In this document: positions 1 to 5,632 of the stretch, in pieces
How positions within the stretch are numbered: position 1 is the first letter of the stretch
Layout: every line of letters starts with the position of its first letter
Assembly: GCA_003164475.1 (NCBI GenBank)
Contig: PLTL01000109.1
Span: 1-6,515, forward strand
DNA: 6,515 bases
Direction: 5' to 3'
Origin: Candidatus Dormiibacterota bacterium
GTDB taxonomy: Bacteria > Chloroflexota > Dormibacteria > UBA8260 > Bog-877
Position numbers and translations under genes: made by a program
The notes under the pieces: generated by a model
Seen by the model: the letters and a program-made list of their open reading frames with translations, nothing else
Told to the model about the DNA's origin: nothing
Database searches by the model: none

Positions 1-250
1 CTGGCTGGGCGGGGAGTGGGAATGAGAGGAGAACGCGGAAACGAGCGAGGGAAAAGATACCCCCGCAAACGGAGGTTCATGTGAACCATGAGTGAGGCAG
101 CGGTGAATGAGGCAGTGCCAAGGCACGTCCCGCGCTTGCGACTTCAGCCAGGCGAGGCTTAGAGACTGGTTGACGAGCAGGATGCTAATGGTCGGAAAAC
201 CTCCGGTCCTGCCGTGATTGGCAGCTGGTTCCGCGACGGTGAGTGGACAG
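1..250. other. Non-coding, repeat-rich left flank (possible structured RNA or mobile-element remnant)
   Basis: I see no convincing gene here. The stretch holds several small foldable units. GGTTC-ATGT-GAACC lies at 74-87. The octamer TGAGGCAG occurs at 93-100 and 108-115. Around 192-238 there is a nested structure containing the hairpin CTGCC-GTGATT-GGCAG, with outer GTCG/CGAC and ACC/GGT pairing. Purine-rich runs with GGAAAA segments resemble the non-coding part of a catalytic intron, but I could not find a domain V or any intron boundary, so this is only a guess. It could equally be the decayed end of an integrated element. Confidence 0.3.
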
Positions 251-285
251 ACTGACCTCGAACACGCGATGGTCATCGGGTCAGT
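251..285 (-). terminator. Stem-loop at the 3' end of the 413-residue gene, possible terminator
   Basis: The arms ACTGACC (251-257) and GGTCAGT (279-285) are perfectly complementary. They enclose a second small hairpin, CGAT-GGTC-ATCG (267-278). The structure begins at the last base of the TAA stop of the minus-strand gene, where a terminator is expected. No T-run follows it in the minus direction, so it would be a non-canonical terminator or only an mRNA-stabilising fold. Confidence 0.3.
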
Positions 286-1526
286 TACGTTCGGCGAGGC
301 AAGTCTCCGTGTTTCGGTCGCTTGAGAGCGTAGAGGAAGTAGAAGGGCTGCATCCGAACCTGAGCCCGAGCATCTGTGAAGTCACGTAGGACCTGAAGAA
401 CAGGAGCCGTCACTGACAGCCCGCCACCTATGAGTTCTGCGATCGTGGCGTGTCCGGCGACCCCGCCAGCAAGGATCATGAGTCCAGGAAGGGCGCTGTT
501 AGCTGTGCCGGTCAGGCCGGCCGCGAGGGTGAGAAGGGAGTGGTTGCTCCGGACCGACTCCTCAATGGCAGCGAGTGCCGGGAGCACCGTCTCTACCCAT
601 GCGGCACTCACCTCGTCTTGGAAGTCCGAGGCCCAGGCATCACCAGCGAAATCCTTGGAAACGGTGACCATTGCGGCTCTGAAACGAAGTAACGCAGGCG
701 ACAGATCGTTACGGATGTCGAGAATCTCGTCCACCGTGGCGTTGGGGAAAGTCGGCAGACGACTTAAGAGGGAGGCAGCAGTCATGGCCTCAGTCGCGCG
801 CCCGGCAGGTCCAGCTGCTGGAGTGAAGACGCCGGCTCTGATTGCGGCGTCGGTCAACTCCGCCGTCGGTTGATCGAAGACTAGGTATCCTTGACCTGAA
901 GAGAGATGTCGGGATAGACTGCGGACAAAGCCTTTCGCGAGTCGCTGGGCGTTCGGCATGCTGGGCTTCTGCCCGAGTTCCACAAGCCTCGCGGAGATGA
1001 CGGCTTCCGCGAGAAGGTCGATCTCGTCCGCGGGCGCGATTTCGTCGATGTCCACGATGCCTGACGCCCTCGCCCTGGCGAGTTGGTCGATCCCAATCTG
1101 CTGCCCCAACTGGCGGACGGTCCTAGCGAGCTCCTCCTGCATCGGGGCGAAGTCACGGACTAGCCGCCTGAGGATGGCTGGATCGCGTCGAGATCGCAAG
1201 GCGGTCTCAAGACGGCGGAGTCCGAGTTCGAAAGCTATCGGATCCCCGGTAGACTGCAGCGTTGGCGCTACCCTACGAATCAGCTCAAGCAAGCGCAATG
1301 GTGCGAAGCGCTCAAGTGCCTCGACACGAAGGAGCATTGCGGTCCGAGGGCTAACGATGCTGACCCGATCGCCGTAGAGGAGTGAGGCCTTTACCAGGCC
1401 AAGTTCGCTGGCGAGCGTCATCGAAGCGTGGGGGTCGGGCGGATACGACGCAGCCACCATTTCGAACGAGAGGGCGGACGGCGCCGTGCCTATGCCCGCA
1501 GCGTGCCGACTCTTGTCTTGGCGCAT
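285..1526 (-). CDS. Unrecognised 413-residue protein with a hydrophobic C-terminal segment; possible effector or partner of the Ubl operon
   Basis: I do not recognise the family with certainty. The reading frame opens at 1598, but the start is placed at 1526 because GGAGGAGGAA (plus-strand complement 1531-1540) lies four bases upstream of that ATG, and upstream codons encode an Arg-rich run that enters the transposase remnant. The protein gives 413 residues. Near the N-terminus, LVKASLLYGDRVSIVSP (about residues 44-60) looks like a conserved family signature. The middle is mostly predicted helix rich in Leu, Arg and acidic residues. Residues about 331-381 are Gly/Ala-rich and hydrophobic and could form one or two membrane or hairpin segments. 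The end carries PFYFLYALKR (394-403). There is no signal peptide or obvious catalytic motif. It lies on the same strand as the Ubl operon, 436 bases beyond it, with an IS3 remnant between. It may have been the fifth operon gene; that is inference. Confidence 0.75.
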   Translation of the reverse strand: MRQDKSRHAAGIGTAPSALSFEMVAASYPPDPHASMTLASELGLVKASLLYGDRVSIVSPRTAMLLRVEALERFAPLRLLELIRRVAPTLQSTGDPIAFELGLRRLETALRSRRDPAILRRLVRDFAPMQEELARTVRQLGQQIGIDQLARARASGIVDIDEIAPADEIDLLAEAVISARLVELGQKPSMPNAQRLAKGFVRSLSRHLSSGQGYLVFDQPTAELTDAAIRAGVFTPAAGPAGRATEAMTAASLLSRLPTFPNATVDEILDIRNDLSPALLRFRAAMVTVSKDFAGDAWASDFQDEVSAAWVETVLPALAAIEESVRSNHSLLTLAAGLTGTANSALPGLMILAGGVAGHATIAELIGGGLSVTAPVLQVLRDFTDARAQVRMQPFYFLYALKRPKHGDLPRRT

Positions 1527-1581
1527 GCGCTTCCTCCTCCTACTCGTCGGAGTGGGCCTACTAACCCGCTTTGCAGACACG

Positions 1582-1587
1582 GTTATA
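1582..1587 (-). promoter_or_regulatory. Possible -10 box for the 413-residue gene inside the IS remnant
   Basis: On the minus strand TATAAC lies about 55 bases upstream of the chosen ATG and overlaps the stop codon of the transposase remnant. I found no good -35 at the right distance, so this is weak. If real, the insertion supplied or now carries the promoter for the downstream gene. Confidence 0.22.
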
Positions 1588-1951
1588 AGGCCGAGCACAC
1601 AGCGGTGTGGTCGGATTCGTAGGCGGTCGGACTGCGGCTGCCGAGCATCGAGTCACGACGCTCCTGGTTGTAGAAGACCTCGATGCACTCGAAGATGGCG
1701 CGCCTCGCCGCGGCCCGGGTGGGCCAGCTGTGGCGGCAGAAGAGGTCGAGGTTGAGGGGCGAGAAGAAGCTCTCCGTCACGGCGTTGTCCCAGCAGTTGG
1801 CCGGTCGGCTGAGGCTGGACCGGATGCGGTGGCTCGCCAGGACCCTGGTGTAGGTCTTTCCGCACATCATGGTGGTCCCCCTTGCCGGGTCAGGCCACAG
1901 GGAGTCAGAGTACATCGAACTGCATGTGGTCGCGCAGGGGCTAGCAGCCAC
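1583..1951 (-). pseudogene. IS3-family transposase (OrfB, DDE integrase core), C-terminal fragment
   Basis: The frame reads SRPANCWDNAVTESFFS, the very conserved segment around the last acidic residue (E) of the IS3-family DDE catalytic triad. It is followed by the usual RAAARRAIFECIEVFYN helix and a C-terminal Arg-containing SPTAYES motif. Only about 90 residues remain of a protein that is normally near 270-300. The segment with the second catalytic Asp (usually HSDRGSQYTS) is missing: the recognisable match starts at about GKTYTR (near 1858). Further upstream, fragments such as RDHMQFDV appear in a different frame, which suggests frameshift decay as well as truncation. It starts about 11 bases after the E1 stop codon and cannot encode an active enzyme. 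No clear terminal repeats or target-site duplication were found. Confidence 0.85.
1591..1614. repeat. Imperfect inverted repeat at the end of the transposase remnant
   Basis: CCGA-g-CACAC-agcg-GTGTG-g-TCGG forms nine base pairs with one mismatch around a four-base loop. It falls within the last codons of the transposase frame, just before its stop. It could be a hairpin terminator for readthrough transcripts or simply part of the element. Its position between the element and the next gene makes a transcriptional role possible. Confidence 0.35.
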
Positions 1952-1962
1952 GGGCGGACCAA

Positions 1963-3456
1963 TTAGTTGCCGGGGTACTTGCTTTCAAAGACGCTACGGT
2001 AATCAAGATCCTGGCAGATACACAGTCCCCGGGGGTCCTTCCCTGCTCGTTGTGTGACGAAAGCGGCCTGAACCGCCCTCATCAAGTCGACGCGCGTGAC
2101 CAACGTACCTTCCCATCTCAACCCTGCACTCTTGGCTACGAGCCTCGCGGCTAACAGAACTCCAGCCAGCACCGACTGGTGCGCCAGAGGGACATGGACG
2201 TCGCCGCGAGGCTTGCCCTGTCGCCCAAGGGGCAGGAGCGCGCCACCGCAGACTCCCTCCACGTACAGCTTTCGGATTTCCACACCTGAAAACTGCATAG
2301 CGTCCGCAACGCTAACGCCGAGCCGCTCGGCGATCAACCCCAACATCTGGTCTGGCACCGGTACCTGCTGGTATAGCAAGCTCCGCACTTGCATGATCTG
2401 TTCGGGTATCCCCAGAGCCTGAGCGTACAGCTGATCCTCGCTGGGGGTCACGCCCGTTGGAAGATAGAGGCAGGCAAGACATGCGCCATCCCCGCCGAAG
2501 TCGTGATCTGACACGCCAAGGTCGCCTGGTTGCGTCCAAGCATTCGCGACCCATGGAGGAAGAGCTGCCTGGACTTGTCGGCGGTCTCGGGCGCTGTCAA
2601 CCGCCACTAGCGTGGGAAGACGGTATTCGCCCAGCATCTCGGCGAACTCGGCAAATCTCTGCCTATGGACGTTCACCGCTAGCCGTGGTCCAACTTCACG
2701 GGCTGCAAGGTCGACCTTGGCGCTGGCGTCATCGGCGCGGTTCGCCAGCACGTAGCGCTGAAGGTTCCCGAGATCGACTTCCTCAGAGTCAACTAGATGA
2801 ATGCGTCCAGTGACATGTGCACGAGAGAGAGCCCACAGCGCTGCGTTGCCCACAGCGCCGACTCCAATCAGGGCAAACTCTCCGAGACCCACATTCGTTA
2901 TTGGCGGTGGCTCGATGCCTGGGAAAGGCAGGGCAGAGAGGCGGAGATTGACGTCCAACTCCGGCTGATCCAAAAATGCGGCGCGAAAGACGTCGGCCAT
3001 CGCTAGGCATGCAGCTACCCCTGGACCGAATGGATTCTGCGATGGCCCAAGCCTCAGCGAGCTCTTGGCGGACACCGTGCCACACCACTGGTCGGAGCCT
3101 GCGAATATGGTAGTCGCGGCGGGAGCGTTCCCAGGGCCGACTCGGACACCGAGTGTAGGGGTGGCGGAGTCGAGTGTGATCGCGGGGTTGATGGCGCGAG
3201 CTAGTTCGGCAAGGTCGCGCGCAAGGCCATCAGCACCGATGCCGGGCTGCAGGGAGATGGATGGGTAGAGTCGCGCGGCGATCCGAACGAGGAGGTCGAG
3301 AAGCATGCGCCCCTCACTGGAGGCCGCTGCTGCCTTCGAGAAGCCAATGCCCAGTGTGTGCTCGCCGAGACGAGTGATCATCGCGTTCTCGTCATAGCCT
3401 GCGATGACCTGTGACACGGCAACTGCGCCCCTTTGGTAGTAATCGGCGAACGCCAT
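1963..3456 (-). CDS. E1-like ThiF-family adenylyltransferase of a ubiquitin-like conjugation system
   Basis: This 497-residue cytosolic enzyme should adenylate the C-terminal glycine of the ubiquitin-like protein with ATP and take it over as a thioester. The ThiF/E1 Rossmann domain is clear. GVGAVG (198-203) is the nucleotide loop; LVDSEEVDLGNLQRY (221-235) carries the ATP/Mg-binding Asp, Asn and Arg; K247 follows; and VAVDSARDR (284-292) matches the conserved late Asp motif. Cysteines C326 and C329 (CLAC), C403, C479 and C481 are candidates for the catalytic Cys or a zinc site. Which one does which cannot be decided by eye. Residues 1-190 form an extra N-terminal domain that includes NPFGPGVAACLAMADVFRAA (141-160), a helix I associate with related bacterial E1-like proteins. 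The ATG directly follows the TAG of the JAB gene, so the start is probably coupled. The C-terminus looks natural and an IS3 remnant follows at once. Confidence 0.9.
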   Translation of the reverse strand: MAFADYYQRGAVAVSQVIAGYDENAMITRLGEHTLGIGFSKAAAASSEGRMLLDLLVRIAARLYPSISLQPGIGADGLARDLAELARAINPAITLDSATPTLGVRVGPGNAPAATTIFAGSDQWCGTVSAKSSLRLGPSQNPFGPGVAACLAMADVFRAAFLDQPELDVNLRLSALPFPGIEPPPITNVGLGEFALIGVGAVGNAALWALSRAHVTGRIHLVDSEEVDLGNLQRYVLANRADDASAKVDLAAREVGPRLAVNVHRQRFAEFAEMLGEYRLPTLVAVDSARDRRQVQAALPPWVANAWTQPGDLGVSDHDFGGDGACLACLYLPTGVTPSEDQLYAQALGIPEQIMQVRSLLYQQVPVPDQMLGLIAERLGVSVADAMQFSGVEIRKLYVEGVCGGALLPLGRQGKPRGDVHVPLAHQSVLAGVLLAARLVAKSAGLRWEGTLVTRVDLMRAVQAAFVTQRAGKDPRGLCICQDLDYRSVFESKYPGN

Positions 3457-3939
3457 CTAAGCCACGACTTCGAGTAGCCGTTTGGCACGATCGAGACCAA
3501 CGATTCGCCAACCATCACGATGCAGACGGTATAAGACCGTCCCCGTGCACATGACTCCGTGCTGTGCAAAGTCAGGGACGACGAGAGATAGTCCGCCAAG
3601 TGTGGTCACTATGGGATACGTATCGTCAGTAACTGAGTGGTAGGCCTCTCCCGGGTGCGTGTGGACTTGGATGCCGAGCGTTTGTCTGTTTTGGTAGAGC
3701 CACATATTCATCCCATGCAGCTGCTCCGCGTCCACTCGGACGTGGAGTCCTTCAGTGCTCCTGAACGACCGTTGTGCTGGGACGTACACGTGCTGAACGT
3801 CGAAGGTGTCTCCTTCCATGTTGCCCGTCCACAAGACGAAACACTCGTAACCAGAGCTACCGGCCTTGCGCAGCGCATCCTCTGTGGTGGCCACCAAACT
3901 CTGAGAAACACGGAAGACGCGCGTGCCCTCGAGCGTCAT
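3457..3939 (-). CDS. JAB/JAMM-family (Mov34/MPN-like) metal-dependent isopeptidase
   Basis: This is a 160-residue predicted zinc peptidase of the JAB1/MPN/Mov34 type, expected to cut the isopeptide bond behind the Gly-Gly of a conjugated ubiquitin-like protein. The metal-site motif is complete: E32 in GYECFVLW, then HTHP (93-96) and SVTD (102-105), giving H93, H95 and D105 as zinc ligands with E32 and S102 as the catalytic partners known for the family. The length matches a bare single-domain JAB protein. The frame stays open to 4170, but the upstream part is Arg/Pro-rich nonsense lying over the E2 gene. The ATG at 3939 forms an ATGA overlap with the E2 stop, the typical coupled start, and the fold begins right after it. 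The ubiquitin-like protein here already ends in Gly-Gly, so removal of the modifier rather than precursor processing is the likely job. Confidence 0.9.
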   Translation of the reverse strand: MTLEGTRVFRVSQSLVATTEDALRKAGSSGYECFVLWTGNMEGDTFDVQHVYVPAQRSFRSTEGLHVRVDAEQLHGMNMWLYQNRQTLGIQVHTHPGEAYHSVTDDTYPIVTTLGGLSLVVPDFAQHGVMCTGTVLYRLHRDGWRIVGLDRAKRLLEVVA

Positions 3940-4550
3940 GGGGGAGGTTCCGCTTGGAAGCCGGTAATCTGAGGGACCAGTTGCACCTGTACGCTGTAAG
4001 CCCGTATGGGCTCTATGCCATAGCGGTCGATGACCTCGAGGATCCGGACAAGCCGCCCTGCTCCACTGGTGCGATGGAGTTCCCATGCGTCCCCGCTGTG
4101 GGCTGGGTGCCGATGGTATTCCCTGACGCCGGCAAGACAAAGGAAGGGGACCTCGTCTGGCGAGTACCACTGCATGTAGGGCTGCAGGAGCTTCGGTTTG
4201 GGCATGCCCGGAGGGACCTGGATGACGATCTGTTGGGAGGCAGCGACATCCCGGTCAAGACGCGTCGGCAACTCGCTGGCGAGGTATGGAATGGAAGTGA
4301 ACGGGTTGACGAGGCGAACCGAAGGGGGCTCGGCATCGTAGTTCGTGTAATCGAAGGCTACGCCGAGGACGAGCGATGGGGGGGTCAGCTGCGACGCAGC
4401 CATGAGAACCTCGACCCGCGGGAATTCTGCGCTGAGCAAGAACCAGCCCCGGCGGCGGTAGTCGGCCTCTAGCGACCGAAACTCGTCGAGTTCCCGGTCA
4501 AACTTGCTCCGCGACACACGGGCGTCCACGTACTGGTCAAGGTCAGCCAC
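3936..4550 (-). CDS. E2-like (UBC-fold) ubiquitin-like conjugating protein
   Basis: This 204-residue protein probably receives the ubiquitin-like protein from E1 and passes it to a target. Two E2 hallmarks are visible. The strand-turn YDAEPPSVRLVNPF (71-84) matches the YPxxPPxVxF element. LCLAGVREYHRHPAHSGDAW (137-156) contains C138, the only cysteine, in a context like the E2 ICL active-site segment, followed by a His-rich flap with H146, H148 and H151. I read this as one of the divergent prokaryotic E2 families, but cannot say which. The start is a GTG at 4550, overlapping the last eight bases of the ubiquitin-like gene. A longer frame reaching 4811 exists, but its extra residues are Arg/Ser/Pro-rich and antiparallel to nothing plausible. 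The stop overlaps the next gene as ATGA. The N-terminal 30 residues are charged and helical. Confidence 0.85.
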   Translation of the reverse strand: MADLDQYVDARVSRSKFDRELDEFRSLEADYRRRGWFLLSAEFPRVEVLMAASQLTPPSLVLGVAFDYTNYDAEPPSVRLVNPFTSIPYLASELPTRLDRDVAASQQIVIQVPPGMPKPKLLQPYMQWYSPDEVPFLCLAGVREYHRHPAHSGDAWELHRTSGAGRLVRILEVIDRYGIEPIRAYSVQVQLVPQITGFQAEPPP

Positions 4551-4788
4551 CGATCCCTGCCCGGAGGTTGAGAAAGAGCGTCTGGCCAGCGAAGTCGCGC
4601 ACCGGGCGGCCGACCTCGACGGGTTGGCCTTCGGCGTTCCGAAGCTCCCAGTTGTCCGGCGGCTGGCCCTGGTTGCCGGTCTGCTCCAGTGCCTTGGGAA
4701 TGAGGCTCCCCACGGGGGCCTCGGTATCCCCAACGACGTGGGTGGGCTGCCCGTTGACGACGATGGTGATGGTGATCTTCTCGGCCAT
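4543..4788 (-). CDS. Ubiquitin-like modifier protein (DUF2604-type beta-grasp) ending in Gly-Gly
   Basis: This 81-residue protein is the predicted modifier. It begins with a beta strand (ITITIVVNGQ, 5-14), has the family-typical helix and loop ALEQTGNQGQPPDNWELR (33-50), and ends LFLNLRAGIGG, with G80-G81 as the very last residues before TGA. The pattern fits my memory of DUF2604 ubiquitin-like proteins, which are a single beta-grasp domain of about this size with a conserved LFLxLxAGxGG tail. The exposed Gly-Gly means E1 can adenylate it without prior cleavage. It is the first gene of the operon. No Shine-Dalgarno sequence precedes the ATG at 4788, and the -10 box sits so close that the transcript is probably leaderless. 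The stop codon overlaps the GTG start of the E2 gene. It contains no lysine-rich region and no tandem second domain, unlike the two-domain modifier of Bil systems. Confidence 0.92.
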   Translation of the reverse strand: MAEKITITIVVNGQPTHVVGDTEAPVGSLIPKALEQTGNQGQPPDNWELRNAEGQPVEVGRPVRDFAGQTLFLNLRAGIGG

Positions 4789-4793
4789 ACCCG

Positions 4794-4824
4794 TATGCTA
4801 GCATAGTTCACTGGAGAAAGTGAA
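4794..4824. promoter_or_regulatory. Candidate operator: palindrome plus inverted repeat over the operon promoter
   Basis: TATGCTAGCATA (4794-4805) is a perfect 12-base palindrome lying on the -10. One base further on, TTCACT (4807-4812) and AGTGAA (4819-4824) form a six-base inverted repeat around GGAGAA, with the outer arm coinciding with the -35. Two dyads on the two promoter boxes, in the space facing a winged-helix gene, suggest a repressor site. Binding by that protein is inference. Confidence 0.45.
4795..4824 (-). promoter_or_regulatory. Promoter of the Ubl-E2-JAB-E1 operon (leaderless type)
   Basis: On the minus strand a -35-like TTCACT (4819-4824) is separated by 18 bases from a TANNNT-type -10, TAGCAT (4795-4800). 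Six bases separate the -10 from the ATG at 4788, so transcription would start at or next to the initiation codon. This agrees with the missing ribosome binding site. An overlapping TATGCT (4800-4805) is an alternative -10. Confidence 0.5.
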
Positions 4825-4908
4825 GCATATGGATCACGGAAGGGGTCCGTCCCGCTGGAGGGGCGGTCGCGGGTCGATCGCGGGGCGAGTGCTGTCGCCC
4901 GGCTGTCG

Positions 4909-4914
4909 TATTCT
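4909..4914 (+). promoter_or_regulatory. Possible -10 box of the divergent regulator gene
   Basis: TATTCT fits the TANNNT pattern and lies 11 bases before the ATG at 4925, which would give a leader of only about five bases. No Shine-Dalgarno sequence is present, which agrees with leaderless expression. I see no good -35 upstream. Confidence 0.33.
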
Positions 4915-4924
4915 TAGCCGCGGC

Positions 4925-5632
4925 ATGGCAGTGAACTTCCCGCCGGTTCGGGCGATCAGGCCTCCGACCGCGGGTGTCTGGTCGAATTGGCACGTCGCAG
5001 AGACCTCTCGGAAAGACGTCGCGCCACCGACCTCGCCAAAAGCACCGATCATGTACATGGTCGACCTGACCGGGGTGCAGCCGACCGTCGACGTACTGGA
5101 GGCTTATCTGCTTCCCCTGGCGCAGGACATGAAGCTTGGGCGCTATGGCCAGAGCAGCCTGGTGGTCTCCACGCAGAGCCCAAGTGTGAGCCGCTTCGTC
5201 GAGCTGCTGGCCAGCCACTACGATCTGCCGATCTACTTGGCGCAGTCCACCTCGCCGATGGAGTTGTCGTCCGCTCACCCGGCCGGTCAGTTGACTGCGA
5301 CGGAGGAGGAGACCCTGAACGCGGTCATGGCACAGGGTGGACGCGTGAGCGCAGGCGAATTGGCTCGCCAAATGGAGCCTCCTCTCCGGCATACCGCCGC
5401 CCTGAATCGCCTCGTAAGCCTCGCTGCTCGAGGTTACCTCCACCGCGAGACGCTTCCAGGGAGGACGCCCGACCTGTTCATCGACCCGCGGGTGCCGGCG
5501 CTAGAGGAGTCGGTCAAGAACGTGCTTGCTGCGGCAAAGGCCAGTCTTTCTGCCAAGGACTACGAGAGGACCGAACGGCTGCTCCGCCGAACGCTTGAGG
5601 CTGCCTCGACGCCCGAGCCTGAGTCCTACTAG
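4925..5632 (+). CDS. Winged-helix DNA-binding protein with N-terminal STAS-like region; probable regulator of the Ubl operon
   Basis: The gene encodes 235 residues. After a Pro-rich leader (1-40), MVDLTGVQPTVDVLEAYLLP (45-64) and the following SSLVVSTQSPSVSRFVELLA look like an alternating strand-helix STAS-like or Rossmann-like domain. Residues about 123-188 form a probable winged helix: TATEEETLNAVMAQGGRVSA, then ELARQM, the recognition helix around RHTAALNRLVSLAARG (155-170), and a beta-wing ending LFIDPR. The C-terminal 45 residues are helical with alternating charges and may mediate dimerisation. The frame is open from 4820, but the extra residues are Arg/Gly-rich low complexity, so the ATG at 4925 is preferred. 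It is divergent from the modifier gene over 136 bases that contain two dyads. Autoregulation or operon repression is likely but unproven; a direct role in sensing infection is also possible. Confidence 0.8.
   Translation: MAVNFPPVRAIRPPTAGVWSNWHVAETSRKDVAPPTSPKAPIMYMVDLTGVQPTVDVLEAYLLPLAQDMKLGRYGQSSLVVSTQSPSVSRFVELLASHYDLPIYLAQSTSPMELSSAHPAGQLTATEEETLNAVMAQGGRVSAGELARQMEPPLRHTAALNRLVSLAARGYLHRETLPGRTPDLFIDPRVPALEESVKNVLAAAKASLSAKDYERTERLLRRTLEAASTPEPESY

Noticed and set aside
1..284. Definite group I or group II intron call
   Set aside because: Individual stretches recall intron core segments, but I could not find a domain V, a matching P7 pairing or exon boundaries, so only a structured-RNA hypothesis is kept.
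430..1564. Several plus-strand open frames over the 413-residue gene
   Set aside because: They are Ser/Arg/Ala-rich shadows, lack ribosome binding sites and oppose a frame with a strong start.
1527..1598. Upstream start at 1598 for the 413-residue protein
   Set aside because: It would add an Arg-rich leader that runs into the transposase remnant. The strong GGAGGAGGAA site points to the ATG at 1526.
3940..4170. Longer JAB reading frame starting at 4170
   Set aside because: The extra N-terminus is low-complexity and lies over the E2 gene. The ATGA overlap at 3936-3939 is the natural start.
1963..4788. CBASS type II operon
   Set aside because: E1 and JAB proteins also occur there, but no CD-NTase or cyclic-nucleotide-activated effector is visible and E2 is a separate gene with its own ubiquitin-like protein.
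4551..4811. Longer E2 reading frame starting at 4811
   Set aside because: The added residues are Arg/Ser/Pro-rich and overlay the full ubiquitin-like gene in another frame. The GTG at 4550 gives the usual operon overlap and a sensible protein.
4820..4924. Upstream GTG/ATG starts for the winged-helix gene
   Set aside because: They add an Arg/Gly-rich stretch overlapping the candidate operator; a GGAG-like site at 4813 is poorly spaced. The ATG at 4925 fits a TANNNT box.
4808..5443. Minus-strand 211-residue open frame opposite the regulator
   Set aside because: The encoded protein is His/Arg/Gln-rich with no recognisable motif, while the opposite frame shows a clear winged helix. It is a shadow of high GC content.
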